A DNA stretch of 64,000 bases from Rikenellaceae bacterium (GTDB taxonomy: Bacteria > Bacteroidota > Bacteroidia > Bacteroidales > Rikenellaceae): contig CABIXK010000002.1 in the NCBI GenBank assembly GCA_902362705.1, positions 62,001-126,000 on the forward strand. Reading direction: 5' to 3'. Numbering within the stretch: the stretch's first letter is position 1; each line of letters starts with the position of its first letter. The notes under the pieces are model-generated. The model did not search any database, had not been told where the DNA came from, and saw only the letters and a list, made by a program, of their open reading frames with translations. The position numbers and the translations under genes were made by a program. Shown here piece by piece: positions 14,392 to 23,027 of this stretch.

Positions 14392-15867
14392 ATGTCCCTC
14401 GACCGCCTCTTCGACCGCCTCGGACGCATGCCGTTCGTGAAGATCGCGCTGCTCTTCGCGGCGGGCATCGCCTTGGCCGACGCCTTCGTCTGGCCCCTGT
14501 GGTTCACCGCAGGGGCCTTCGTCGTGTCGGGCGCTCTGGCGCTGCTCTTCCGCTCGCAGAGCGCCGCCACGGTGCTGCTCATGGCCGCGGGCGCAGGGGC
14601 CGCGCAGCTGCACGAGCGGCCGCCGACCGCACCGCGCGGCGTGCATACCCTCTTCGAACTGCATGTCGACGAGGCGGTCTTCCGGCGCGAAGGCTACACC
14701 GCGGCCGAAGCGACCCTCGCCGCATGGCGCGACCCCGCATCGGGCCGCTGGCACCCCTCGGGCGACCGCGTGCGGCTCTACGCCGACTCGACCCTCGCGC
14801 TCGCGGGCGGCGAGCGCATCCGCTGCCGGGGCGTCGTGCGGCCCCTCGCGGGCGGGGAGCGCTACCGCCGGCAAATGACCCGCCGGGGCGTGGTCGGGAG
14901 CCTCCGCCTGGGGCAGCGGCAGATCCTCGGGCAGCTGCCCGCCGCGCGCGGATCGCTCCACCGCCGGGCCGTGGAGCGCATCGGGCGGCTGGGCCTCGGG
15001 GACGAGGCGGACGCCGTGGTGCGCGCCATGACCGCGGGCGACCGCAGCCGCATCCCCGCGGAGCTGCGCGAGGCCTACGCACGCAGCGGCCTGGCCCACC
15101 TGCTGGCCCTCTCGGGGCTTCACACGGGCATCCTTTTCGTCGCGGTCAACGCCGCGCTGTGGTGGCTGCCTCTGGTGCGCTACGGCCACCGCTGGCGCAA
15201 CCTGCTGGCCGTGGCGGCGGTGTGGACGTTCGTCGCGGCAGCGGGCTTCCCGGCGAGCGCCGTGCGGGCCGCGGCGATGTGCACGCTGCTGCAGACGGCG
15301 CTGGCCACCTCGTCGGAGTACGACGGCCTCAACGCGCTGGGCACCGCGGCCTTCGGCATGCTGCTCTGGAATCCGGCATGGCTCCACGACGTGGGATTCC
15401 GCCTCTCGGTGGCGGCCGTGGCGGGGATCCTCGCCTGGGGCGTGCCCCTCGCGCGGAGACTCCGCACCGGCCGGCGGTGGATCGACGCGCCGGTCGCCTC
15501 CCTCGTCGTCAGCGCCGCCGCGACGCTTGCCACGGCACCCCTCGTGGCCCACGCCTTCGGGCGCATACCCCTCGCGGGCATCGTCGTCACCCCCGCGGCG
15601 CTCCTGCCCGCGGGCGCCGTGGTCGCCTGCGGCGCGCTGTGGCTCCTCCTGCCGCTGCCGCCCCTGGCCTGGCTGCTGCGCCCCGCGGCCGCACTCTCGG
15701 TCGCGGTGCTCGACACGCTCTGCCGCACGGCCGCCGCATGGCCCGGCGCGGCCGTCGAGCGAAGCCTCACGGACCGCGGCGTCGCCCTCACCTACCTCCT
15801 TTTCGCCCTCGCCACGGCGGCCGCATGGTGCGTCGAGCCGAAAAAAAGCGTACATTTGCCCTCGTGA
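14392..15867 (+). CDS. comEC: ComEC/Rec2 family DNA uptake channel protein
   Basis: 491 residues. Two N-terminal membrane segments (KIALLFAAGIALADAFVW; WFTAGAFVVSGALALLF), then a soluble OB-like region (about 80-190) and the competence domain with many membrane helices (about 230-480). The motif SGLAHLLALSGLHTGI at about 232-247 is the ComEC signature. It transports single-stranded DNA across the inner membrane during natural transformation. The C-terminal metallo-beta-lactamase domain of long ComEC forms is absent, as in many Bacteroidetes. Its stop overlaps the next gene's GTG. dprA, another transformation gene, lies beyond the tRNA-Cys island. Confidence 0.9.
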   Translation: MSLDRLFDRLGRMPFVKIALLFAAGIALADAFVWPLWFTAGAFVVSGALALLFRSQSAATVLLMAAGAGAAQLHERPPTAPRGVHTLFELHVDEAVFRREGYTAAEATLAAWRDPASGRWHPSGDRVRLYADSTLALAGGERIRCRGVVRPLAGGERYRRQMTRRGVVGSLRLGQRQILGQLPAARGSLHRRAVERIGRLGLGDEADAVVRAMTAGDRSRIPAELREAYARSGLAHLLALSGLHTGILFVAVNAALWWLPLVRYGHRWRNLLAVAAVWTFVAAAGFPASAVRAAAMCTLLQTALATSSEYDGLNALGTAAFGMLLWNPAWLHDVGFRLSVAAVAGILAWGVPLARRLRTGRRWIDAPVASLVVSAAATLATAPLVAHAFGRIPLAGIVVTPAALLPAGAVVACGALWLLLPLPPLAWLLRPAAALSVAVLDTLCRTAAAWPGAAVERSLTDRGVALTYLLFALATAAAWCVEPKKSVHLPS

Positions 15868-17018
15868 CGACACCCGAAGAATATGCCCTGCTGCTCACCG
15901 ACGAGGTGCGCCGCGCCGTGGAGCAGCATCGCGGGCGCGACCCGCTGGAGGTGGCGCTCGACCGCCGCGTGCCCCACGCCCGCACCGTCGCCACGCAGCT
16001 CAAGTACCTCGCCCGCGCCGCCCGCAAGCTCCCGACGTTCGCGGCGGCGGGGTGCATCCTCCCGCCGCGCGCCTTCGAGCAGGCGTCGAGCGAGGCGTGC
16101 GCGCTCCACAAGCCCCTCGCGGGCGACTCGGTGCTCGACCTCACGTGCGGCCTGGGGGTCGACGCATGGGCCCTCGCGCGCCGCTTCGGCCGCGTGGTGG
16201 CACTCGAGCGCGACGCGGGGCTGGCGGCCGTCGTCCGCGAGAACTTCCGGCGCCTGGGGGTCGACAACGTGGAGGTCGTCGCCGCGTCGGCCGAGGAGTA
16301 CCTGGCCTCCTGCCGCGAGCGGTTCGACTGGGTCTACGCCGACCCCGACCGCCGCTCGGCCGCGGGACGCAAGCTCGTGCGGCTGGAGGAGTGCTCGCCC
16401 GACATCCGGGCGCTGCTGCCCCGCATCCGGGCCGCGGCGCCGCGCCTCTGCCTGAAGAACTCGCCGCTGTTCGACGTCGACGAGGCGCTGCGGCTCTTCC
16501 CCGCGAGCCGCGTCGAGACGGTCTCGCTCGGCGACGAATGCAAGGAGGTGCTCGTGTGCGACGACGGCTCGGGGCCGCTCCTGACGGCCACGGCGCTGGG
16601 CCTCGGCTCCTTCTCGGCGGCGCCCGACGCCCCGCAGCCGCCCGACCGGAGCCCGTTCAGCCCGGAGCGGTACCGCTATCTGGTCGTCCCCGACGTGGCG
16701 TTGCAGAAGGCGCGCCTGGTACGGCGCCACCTCCGCCCCGCGGGGGTCGATGCGCCGAGCGAGAACGGCTACGGCTTCGCCGCCGAGGCGCCGCACGGCA
16801 TCCTGGGCCGCACGCTGCCCATCGCCCGCATCGAGCCCTACGACCCCAAGCGCCTCAAACGCGAGATGAAGGGGCTCGGCGCCGAGATCCTCAAACGCGA
16901 CTTCCCGCTCGACGCGACCGAGATCGCCCGCCGCCTGGGCCTGCACGCCGGCGACGACCTCCGCCTGGCCTTCACGCGCATCGACGGGCGGATGTGGATG
17001 GTGGTTCTGGAGCGGTGA
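15864..17018 (+). CDS. Class I SAM-dependent methyltransferase (THUMP-like domain)
   Basis: 384 residues from GTG 15864, which overlaps the comEC stop (GTGA); an in-frame ATG at 15825 would add 13 residues. VLDLTCGLGVDAWALARRFG (about 90-109) is the SAM-binding motif I and VVALERD the following acid loop; DWVYADPDRRS (about 155-165) is motif IV. The C-terminal part (FSPERYRYLVVPDVALQKAR, EILKRDFPLDATEIARRLGL) matches THUMP-like partners of this Bacteroidetes family. The substrate is probably RNA but is not shown by the sequence. The stop TGA shares its last base with the following ATPase start. Confidence 0.82.
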   Translation: MTTPEEYALLLTDEVRRAVEQHRGRDPLEVALDRRVPHARTVATQLKYLARAARKLPTFAAAGCILPPRAFEQASSEACALHKPLAGDSVLDLTCGLGVDAWALARRFGRVVALERDAGLAAVVRENFRRLGVDNVEVVAASAEEYLASCRERFDWVYADPDRRSAAGRKLVRLEECSPDIRALLPRIRAAAPRLCLKNSPLFDVDEALRLFPASRVETVSLGDECKEVLVCDDGSGPLLTATALGLGSFSAAPDAPQPPDRSPFSPERYRYLVVPDVALQKARLVRRHLRPAGVDAPSENGYGFAAEAPHGILGRTLPIARIEPYDPKRLKREMKGLGAEILKRDFPLDATEIARRLGLHAGDDLRLAFTRIDGRMWMVVLER

Positions 17019-18877
17019 TGACGAAAATCTTTATTCAATCGAGAAATATGCAACCTATAAACTTGAAATTCAACACGGAATATCTCTCCATCCCAGAGGG
17101 ATTCGAATGGAATGATATTCCCGGATTCGCAATCGTCACCGGCGTCAACGGAGCAGGCAAGACACAGATGCTCAATGCCATGCAGGGTGCAGATGCCGCA
17201 GACATATCGCTTTCGCACAAAGACGGAACAGAGGCCAAACTAATTCTGGCCGCCGACATCAACCAATTCCTGAATCTCGAAGGTTTGATTCAATATAAAA
17301 ACGGAGCAACCAATCGGTTTGTACGAAAAGAAGAATTAAATCGTCAAAATCATGGTTTTTTCAACTATATAGAACAACTGCGACAACAAATTGCGAATAT
17401 ACCTCAAGAAAATAAGATTGAAATTGCAAGATTAAAAAGCGAAATCGAACAATACAAAAGCTATATTCGTAATAACAAGGCCGAACTAAAATCGCTTTTC
17501 ATTTACATATACGAAGAAGAGCTGAAACGAATCTTCCAGGCTTCGGGAAAAAATATCGACGAGCTGTCCGACACCGAAATCCGCGAATACGCCAACCCTT
17601 ATTTCAATTCATTGACCGAAGTCGATGACTTCACCCGATTCATCCAGCAGGAAGAGGAGGAGCGGAATAGTCGGTATGTTAAATTGGCCAAAGAATCCCG
17701 TGAAGCCGAAATCGCGCAAGTGCGTAATGCGGAAAGAGCCTTCGAGACGATCAACCGCTTGTTTCGCAAATACGATTTCAACTATTTCGAGATGCTCGAT
17801 CCGTTCCCTTCGGACGGAACCCGCAAAGGCGAGGTGGTCTTTCAAGGGAAAAAGGGTGAGATCGTAGCATACGACGCATTGTCTTCGGGAGAACAGATGA
17901 TCGTCAAATTCATCATCTGGGCAATACGGATGGACATTCGGGGCAATCGCATCAACACGATGCTCCTGGACGAACCCGATGCGCATCTGCATCCCTCCAT
18001 GTGCAAAATGATGGTCGAGATTCTCGGCGAAATTTCCCAGCCCAAAGAGATGGGTGGCAGCGATATTCGAGTCATCATCACGACCCACTCGCCCTCGACC
18101 GTCGCGTTCGCTCCGAAAAGCGCATTATTCGTGATGGAAAAAGATGCGGCCAACAGAAAGATCATCCGGCAAACGACGACGGAAGAGGCCGAGGAGATTC
18201 TGAGCGAAGGGCTGTTCACCTACGACAAAGCGATGAAACAGTTCTCGCTGGCCGCCGCTTCGGACAAAAACAACATTCTTTTCGTCGAAGGGAAAACCGA
18301 CGTCAACCATCTGAACAAGGCGATGGATATTTTGGGTTATAATCTGGATCTGGACATCGTCGACATGCACGATGCGGGGTCGCTCGCAAACTTCATCAAA
18401 TCGACTCCCGCCAAATTGTTCGCAGGGAAGAAACTCATCGCATTGTTCGACTGCGACAGAGAAGGGAAATCAGCATATAACGACATTAAAGGAAACAGTA
18501 AAATCATCCCTGACGTAAAACAGGTGACAGCAACCCAGTGCGAAAACAAATCCTTCGCACTCACCATACAACCCCCTGCAACATTAAGCCCTTATTGTCC
18601 CATCGAATTTCTGTATCCGTTCGAATATCTCGAAAAGAACGGAATGCTCGAAAAACGCAATTTCAAGGAGTATAAAGAGATTTTCAAATGTCATGATCTT
18701 GCGGATGACAAACTAATAACCGAAGAGTACGAAAAAGAATCTGGGCTCCGTCCTTACAAAGTCCTCGACGCTAAAAAGAATACATTTTCGGAAAACATCA
18801 AGAGTGAAACAGATAAGAATCTATTTACGTCCTTTACCGCAACAATAGACCTTATCAAACGAATAATCGAACTTTGA
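17018..18877 (+). CDS. OLD-family ATPase with C-terminal TOPRIM/DUF4435-like domain
   Basis: 619 residues. ABC-type ATPase: Walker A GVNGAGKTQ (about 42-50), a coiled-coil insertion (about 90-260), signature LSSGEQM (about 288), Walker B MLLDEPDAHLHPSM (about 314-327) and a switch His in ITTHSPSTVAF. The C-terminal half has TOPRIM residues: FVEGKTD (about 421) and LFDCDREG (about 476), followed by a PIEFLYPFEYL segment. OLD-type ATPase-nucleases act in phage defence (Gabija GajA and PARIS AriA are relatives). The gene is much A+T-richer than the methyltransferase, though joined to it by a 1-nt overlap, so it was probably acquired. Confidence 0.85.
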   Translation: MTKIFIQSRNMQPINLKFNTEYLSIPEGFEWNDIPGFAIVTGVNGAGKTQMLNAMQGADAADISLSHKDGTEAKLILAADINQFLNLEGLIQYKNGATNRFVRKEELNRQNHGFFNYIEQLRQQIANIPQENKIEIARLKSEIEQYKSYIRNNKAELKSLFIYIYEEELKRIFQASGKNIDELSDTEIREYANPYFNSLTEVDDFTRFIQQEEEERNSRYVKLAKESREAEIAQVRNAERAFETINRLFRKYDFNYFEMLDPFPSDGTRKGEVVFQGKKGEIVAYDALSSGEQMIVKFIIWAIRMDIRGNRINTMLLDEPDAHLHPSMCKMMVEILGEISQPKEMGGSDIRVIITTHSPSTVAFAPKSALFVMEKDAANRKIIRQTTTEEAEEILSEGLFTYDKAMKQFSLAAASDKNNILFVEGKTDVNHLNKAMDILGYNLDLDIVDMHDAGSLANFIKSTPAKLFAGKKLIALFDCDREGKSAYNDIKGNSKIIPDVKQVTATQCENKSFALTIQPPATLSPYCPIEFLYPFEYLEKNGMLEKRNFKEYKEIFKCHDLADDKLITEEYEKESGLRPYKVLDAKKNTFSENIKSETDKNLFTSFTATIDLIKRIIEL

Positions 18878-18899
18878 TCCCATAGAGACACCAAAACAG

Positions 18900-18931
18900 A
18901 ACGCCGTTGTAGCAATCTACAACGGTGTTTT
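18900..18931. terminator. Bidirectional terminator at the left end of the element
   Basis: Stem AACGCCGTTGTAG (18900-18912) with CTACAACGGTGTT (18917-18929), one G-T pair, and T-run on one side, A-run on the other. It ends the ATPase gene on the plus strand. On the minus strand it lies just after a copy of the tRNA-Cys 3' end, so it is probably the original tRNA-Cys terminator. Confidence 0.75.
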
Positions 18932-18946
18932 GAGGTCTGAAGCGGA
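18931..18946. other. Left attachment site (att core in copied tRNA-Cys 3' end)
   Basis: TGAGGTCTGAAGCGGA is repeated exactly at 36638-36653, where it is the 3' end of tRNA-Cys. The bases on both sides differ. It lies 173 bp before the integrase start. Confidence 0.85.
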
Positions 18947-19090
18947 CGCCATAAAAATTAATTGATATTAATCTGTATTTATCTTATTTAATTTGTATTT
19001 CAGTATATTATGTGAATATTTTATTAATTGCGAGGTCTGGAAATTTTAGAAAATTTCGTTGATGTATGACAAATGTATTACAAAAATAGC

Positions 19091-19098
19091 TACATTTG
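19091..19098 (+). promoter_or_regulatory. -7 box of the integrase gene
   Basis: TACATTTG, a perfect TAnnTTTG match, 21 nt before the chosen ATG and inside the A+T-rich att-proximal region. Confidence 0.6.
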
Positions 19099-19119
19099 CA
19101 ACGGATAATATCGATGATT

Positions 19120-20421
19120 ATGGCAACCTTTTGTTATCGCATTCGCTCGACGCAGAAAAACAAGCTGGTCAAGGTTCAAATACTGTTTACGGTCGGGCGT
19201 GGAAACCAATTCTACGTTGACAGTCAGTATTTGGTTTTGACTGATGCGTGGGATAGTAAGCGACAAGCTGTTAAAAGCCGCTATGCCTTTACGGATGATT
19301 TCACCGAGCAGCAGGGGCGGGAATTGATGAAGAATCTGTCGGAGCTGCGCAGTTTCATCCTCGGCGAAATGGCGAAAGACCCGGAACATGCGATGACGAA
19401 AACGAAGCTGGAAAAGATTGTTTACAGCTTCCACCATCCGCGCAGCGCATCCGGCGGCCGCGGCATACGTAGCAGAGAATCGCTGACCGACTACATGGCC
19501 CGTTATACGCGCGAAATGGAGGCCGGCACAAGGCTCAATATCCACAAACTGCGCTACGGAGCATCGACGATCAAGAACTACAAGGGTTTCATCGTTCAGT
19601 TCGACGAGTTCTGCAAGGCGAAGCGGAAGCGATTCGATTTCGGCGATATCAACCTGAAATTCTACGACGATTTCGTGGCGTGGTTTACAGCGAAGGATTA
19701 CTCGATCAATACCATCGGCCGACACGTCAAGGAGCTGAAAATCATCATGCGAGCTGCGCGCGAAGAGGGGCTGCACGACAATGGCTTGATTGAGAGCCGC
19801 AAATTCCGTGTACTGACCGCCGATGTCGAGAATATCTATCTGACCGAATCGGAGATTCGAGCTATTGCCGACCTTGATTTGTCACACAATAAGCACAAGG
19901 ATATTGCCCGTGATATATTCTTGGTCGGTTGCTATACGGCACAGCGATTCAGCGACTACTCGACTATCAACGAGGGCAATATCCGCACGTTGGAAAGCGG
20001 GCAGCGGGTAATCGACCTCAAGCAGCAGAAAACAGGCAATCACGTCGTCATCCCCATTCGGCCCGAATTGCAGGCGATACTGGACAAGTACGAAAACCGG
20101 CTGCCGAAATCCTACGAGCAGAAAGTAAACAAATTCATCAAGGAGGTTGCCCGCGAGGCAGGTATCACGGAGAAAATCGAAGTGTCATACGTCGAAAACG
20201 GGGAAAAGAAGACGCATCTGGTCGATAAATGCGACTTGGTAAAGACCCACACGGCACGCCGCAGCGGAGCAACGAACATGTATCTGGCGGGCATTCCGAC
20301 CATCGCCATCATGAAAATCACGGGTCACAAGACTGAAAAGGAGTTCATGAAGTACATCAAGATTACGGAGGAGCAGACCGCAATGGAGTTGATGAATCAT
20401 CCGTATTTCAGCGGCAGGTAA
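19120..20421 (+). CDS. int: Tyrosine-type site-specific integrase
   Basis: 433 residues from ATG 19120 (MATFCYRIRSTQKNK); an ATG at 19114 is equally open. Arm-type N-terminal domain (1-120), SAM-like core-binding domain (about 120-225: YGASTIKNYKGFIVQFDEFC), catalytic domain after about 240. Catalytic residues are visible: Arg in CYTAQRFSDYS, Lys in LKQQKTGNHVVIP, the H-x-x-R box THTARRSGA, His in ITGHKTEKEF and the nucleophile Tyr in FMKYIKI. It recombines att sites; the adjacent att core and tRNA-Cys show its target. The family is shared by many Bacteroidetes elements. Confidence 0.95.
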   Translation: MATFCYRIRSTQKNKLVKVQILFTVGRGNQFYVDSQYLVLTDAWDSKRQAVKSRYAFTDDFTEQQGRELMKNLSELRSFILGEMAKDPEHAMTKTKLEKIVYSFHHPRSASGGRGIRSRESLTDYMARYTREMEAGTRLNIHKLRYGASTIKNYKGFIVQFDEFCKAKRKRFDFGDINLKFYDDFVAWFTAKDYSINTIGRHVKELKIIMRAAREEGLHDNGLIESRKFRVLTADVENIYLTESEIRAIADLDLSHNKHKDIARDIFLVGCYTAQRFSDYSTINEGNIRTLESGQRVIDLKQQKTGNHVVIPIRPELQAILDKYENRLPKSYEQKVNKFIKEVAREAGITEKIEVSYVENGEKKTHLVDKCDLVKTHTARRSGATNMYLAGIPTIAIMKITGHKTEKEFMKYIKITEEQTAMELMNHPYFSGR

Positions 20422-20445
20422 TTCGAAATGCTACCGCCGTAAAAT

Positions 20446-20527
20446 TTACCGCGGTAACAAAATGTCAAACAAATTCCGGCATGGACCGGTTGCTGCTCCT
20501 ATTATTCGCGAATAAATTGTAGCTTTA
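20446..20527 (+). promoter_or_regulatory. Promoter with operator-like palindromes before the AlbA-domain gene
   Basis: A TAGCTTTA -7-like box lies at 20520-20527. The perfect 14-bp palindrome TTATTCGCGAATAA (20502-20515) falls in the -10 to -33 spacer, and TTACCGCGGTAA (20446-20457) lies further upstream. Such placement suits a repressor site, possibly autoregulation by the encoded protein. Confidence 0.45.
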
Positions 20528-20544
20528 CAGAAAATTAGAAATAT

Positions 20545-22212
20545 ATGACGGTTGAGGAACTGACAAACATACTCGATTCATTACTGAATCTACCTGCGGA
20601 AACGGAGGTGGTAGAGTTTAAGAGAGCCGAACGCAATTTTGACGACAGAGATTTGGGACAATACTTCTCGGCATTGAGCAACGAAGCCAATCTGAAAGGC
20701 ATGTCGCGCGCATGGCTGGTTTTCGGCGTGGAGAACCGCACGCACGATGTTGTCGGAAGCCAATATAAGAATAGCCGTCCGGCGCTCGATGCAATGAAGA
20801 AAAAGATTGCCGATCAGACTACGGGTCGGCATACGTTCGTCGAGATACATGAATTGCGGTACAAGAACGGCAAAAGAGTTGTGATGTTCGAAATACCGCC
20901 CGCCCCGCAAGGTATTCCGATCGATTATCAGGGCCATTATTACGGCCGTGACGGAGAATCCTTGCAGGCGTTGAGTATGGACAAAATCGAGAGAATAAGA
21001 AATCAAGCCAAATTGAAAGATTGGAGTGCGGAAATAATCGAAGACGCTTCATTGGAAGACTTGGATTCGGCGGCTATTAGCAAGGCAAGAGAGCTATACA
21101 CGAACGCCCATAAGGACAAGGCCGACGAGATTGCATCGTGGGACGACACGACTTTTCTGAACAAGGCGAAAATCACGATTCGGGGCAAGATCACCAATAC
21201 GGCCATCGTATTGCTCGGCAAAGAGGAAAGCGAGCATCTGATCTCTCCGGCAGTCGCCAAAATCAAATGGATTCTGCGCGGACAGGACAATATCGAGCGC
21301 GATTACATGATTGCCTCCTGCCCGTTCATTTTGGCCGTCGACAGAATATACGACAAGATTCGTAATCTGAAATACCGCTACATCAATCCGGAGCACAAGA
21401 CGCTCTTCCCCGAAGAGATCGACACCTATGAACCGTATGTCATCCGCGAGGCATTGAACAACGCCATCGCCCATCAGGATTATACGCTTGGCGGTCAGAT
21501 CAACGTGGTGGAATACGACGACAAACTGGTGTTCTCGAACAAAGGCTCGTTCATTCCGGGCAATATCGAACGGGTGCTTATCAGCGATGCTCCCGAGGAG
21601 CGATACAGAAATCAATTTTTGGTAGCGGCCATGGTCGGTTTGAAAATGGTCGATACGATCGGCAGCGGCATCCGTAAGATGTACAACTACCAAAGACAGA
21701 GACTGTTCCCTCTGCCGGATTACAATTTGGCCAGCAATCGCGTCGAAGTTACCATAACGGGTAAAATTCTCGATATGAACTACGCCAATATTCTGGCGGG
21801 AAATACCGATTTGAATCTGCTCGATATCGAATTGCTGAACCGCGTGCAGCTGGGGAAACCGTTATCCGATGACGAGATCGTCCGATTGAGAAGCAAACAT
21901 TTGATTGAAGGCCGCAAGCCCAAAGTCTATATTGCGAAACATATCGCCCAAAAAGTAGGACAAAAAATAGAGTATTCGGAGCATAAAGGACTCGGAAATA
22001 AGAGTTGCGAAGAGTTTTTGATAACGGCATTGCGCGATCACAAATCATTGTCGCGCAAAGAAATAGACAAGCTACTATGGAATCTCCTTTCCGACCTGCT
22101 TAATGACAGACAGAAAAAAGATAAGATTACGAATCTTTTGGCAAAATTAAAGAGGCAGGGCAAGATAAGAAACGAATCGCAAGGCCCGAATTCTGATTGG
22201 TTTATTGTTTAA
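20545..22212 (+). CDS. Schlafen/AlbA-domain ATP-binding regulator-like protein
   Basis: 555 residues. N-terminal AlbA_2 (Schlafen-type) domain, about 1-150: VVEFKRAERNFDDRDLGQYF, then FGVENRTHDVVG and IPIDYQGHYYGRDGESLQAL. The middle has an ATPase of the GHKL type: REALNNAIAHQDYTLGGQIN (about 310-329) and VDTIGSGIRKMYNYQ. The C-terminal part (about 420-555) is helical and may be a winged helix (RDHKSLSRKEIDKLLWNLL). Family members are often called transcriptional regulators, and some are linked to nuclease or defence functions. A neighbour of the integrase, it may control the element or act in defence. Confidence 0.8.
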   Translation: MTVEELTNILDSLLNLPAETEVVEFKRAERNFDDRDLGQYFSALSNEANLKGMSRAWLVFGVENRTHDVVGSQYKNSRPALDAMKKKIADQTTGRHTFVEIHELRYKNGKRVVMFEIPPAPQGIPIDYQGHYYGRDGESLQALSMDKIERIRNQAKLKDWSAEIIEDASLEDLDSAAISKARELYTNAHKDKADEIASWDDTTFLNKAKITIRGKITNTAIVLLGKEESEHLISPAVAKIKWILRGQDNIERDYMIASCPFILAVDRIYDKIRNLKYRYINPEHKTLFPEEIDTYEPYVIREALNNAIAHQDYTLGGQINVVEYDDKLVFSNKGSFIPGNIERVLISDAPEERYRNQFLVAAMVGLKMVDTIGSGIRKMYNYQRQRLFPLPDYNLASNRVEVTITGKILDMNYANILAGNTDLNLLDIELLNRVQLGKPLSDDEIVRLRSKHLIEGRKPKVYIAKHIAQKVGQKIEYSEHKGLGNKSCEEFLITALRDHKSLSRKEIDKLLWNLLSDLLNDRQKKDKITNLLAKLKRQGKIRNESQGPNSDWFIV

Positions 22213-22305
22213 TTTTTACACGCTTTTACACGCTTTTTTACATGCTTATTTCTTTTTACGTTTCGTTTATATGCTGTGTATTAGTCGGTTAAAAGCGTGT
22301 AAAAA
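22213..22305. repeat. Iteron-like repeats and inverted copy
   Basis: TTTTACACGC at 22214-22223 and 22224-22233 and TTTTACATGC at 22236-22245 form three repeats. TTTTTACACGCTTTT (22213-22227) has an exact inverted copy at 22291-22305. The pattern suits an initiator or repressor binding site. The first base is just after the previous stop. Confidence 0.6.
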
Positions 22306-22351
22306 TGTTTAGGTAGAGAGAAAATATACCCCCCCCTAAAAAATATAGATA

Positions 22352-22759
22352 ATGCCTCGTCGTCGCAAAATAGAAATCAAAGCTTCCGAACTGGCGTGCT
22401 TCGACACGCTGGTCGAGGAACTACGCTCCCGACCGGAGTTTGCAGACTTCGACCCGGCAAGTTTGCGCGTGTGGGCATACGAGGATTACGAACCGACAAT
22501 CCGAAATATTGCGCGGGTTATCCGTCATTTCGATTATTGGCTGGCAGCGCATCGAAACGAAATGTTTCTCACGACACATTTGGGCAGCAGGCTGTTCTGC
22601 AAGAAGGGTTTGGCCGAGGCTTTGGGTGTTGCGCGTCCGACGCTCGACCGGTGGATTGCGAACGGCTGGCTGGAAGAATGTACCGTGTGCGCGTTTTCGA
22701 ATGGCGAAAGAAGTTATTCGGCGGACGCGGTGCGCAAAGTATTGGAAAAATTAAGATAA
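22352..22759 (+). CDS. DNA-binding protein with helix-turn-helix domain
   Basis: 135 residues. Basic start (MPRRRKIEIKASELACFDTL), a middle region RVIRHFDYWLAAHRNEMFLT, and a clear HTH at about residues 82-110 (SRLFCKKGLAEALGVARPTL, followed by DRWIANGWL), with a wing-like end. No catalytic motif. A run of eight C (22329-22336) lies 15 nt before the start. It may bind the repeats upstream. A terminator follows at 22784. Such proteins are common in Bacteroidetes mobilizable elements, where they regulate excision or replication; the exact role here is not shown. Confidence 0.7.
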   Translation: MPRRRKIEIKASELACFDTLVEELRSRPEFADFDPASLRVWAYEDYEPTIRNIARVIRHFDYWLAAHRNEMFLTTHLGSRLFCKKGLAEALGVARPTLDRWIANGWLEECTVCAFSNGERSYSADAVRKVLEKLR

Positions 22760-22783
22760 AACACGGAAAATAGGTTTGTTTCG

Positions 22784-22820
22784 GAGGGCGGCTTTAATCG
22801 AGTCCGCCCTCTTTTATTTT
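22784..22820 (+). terminator. Rho-independent terminator
   Basis: GAGGGCGG (22784-22791) pairs with CCGCCCTC (22804-22811), 12-nt loop, then TTTTATTTT. It closes the 22352 gene. Confidence 0.85.
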
Positions 22821-22915
22821 GTCGAAACAATCACTTTACACACTGCGGCCAAAATGAGAAGAAGAAGCAATTCGACGCAATCCGTACAGGGGAAAATCCG
22901 GGATCGTCAGCCGGC

Positions 22916-22989
22916 TGTCCGCTTATGTCCGCTTATGTCATCCAAGTGTCACTATTCTGTAACACAATTACTTATTTCGGATAAGTTTG
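22916..22989 (+). promoter_or_regulatory. Promoter and direct repeats before the small HTH gene
   Basis: TGTCCGCTTA occurs twice in tandem (22916-22935), followed by TGTCA; TAAGTTTG at 22982-22989 is a perfect -7 box, 38 nt before the next ATG. The repeats are a possible binding site. No gene is supported in 22821-23027. Confidence 0.45.
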
Positions 22990-23027
22990 ATAAATGATTT
23001 TCTTTGCGGCATCAAACCGAATGAACC

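Noticed and set aside
15527-17017. An upstream extension of the ATPase frame through the methyltransferase gene
   Set aside because: The added part is Arg/Pro-rich shadow of the methyltransferase; the ATPase domain starts at the ATG at 17018.
22213-22305. Short repeats considered as a CRISPR array
   Set aside because: Repeats are 10 bp in direct contact without spacers, and no cas genes are present.
22776-22997. A 73-codon frame over the terminator and promoter region
   Set aside because: It runs through a hairpin with T-run and a promoter, and has no recognisable features.
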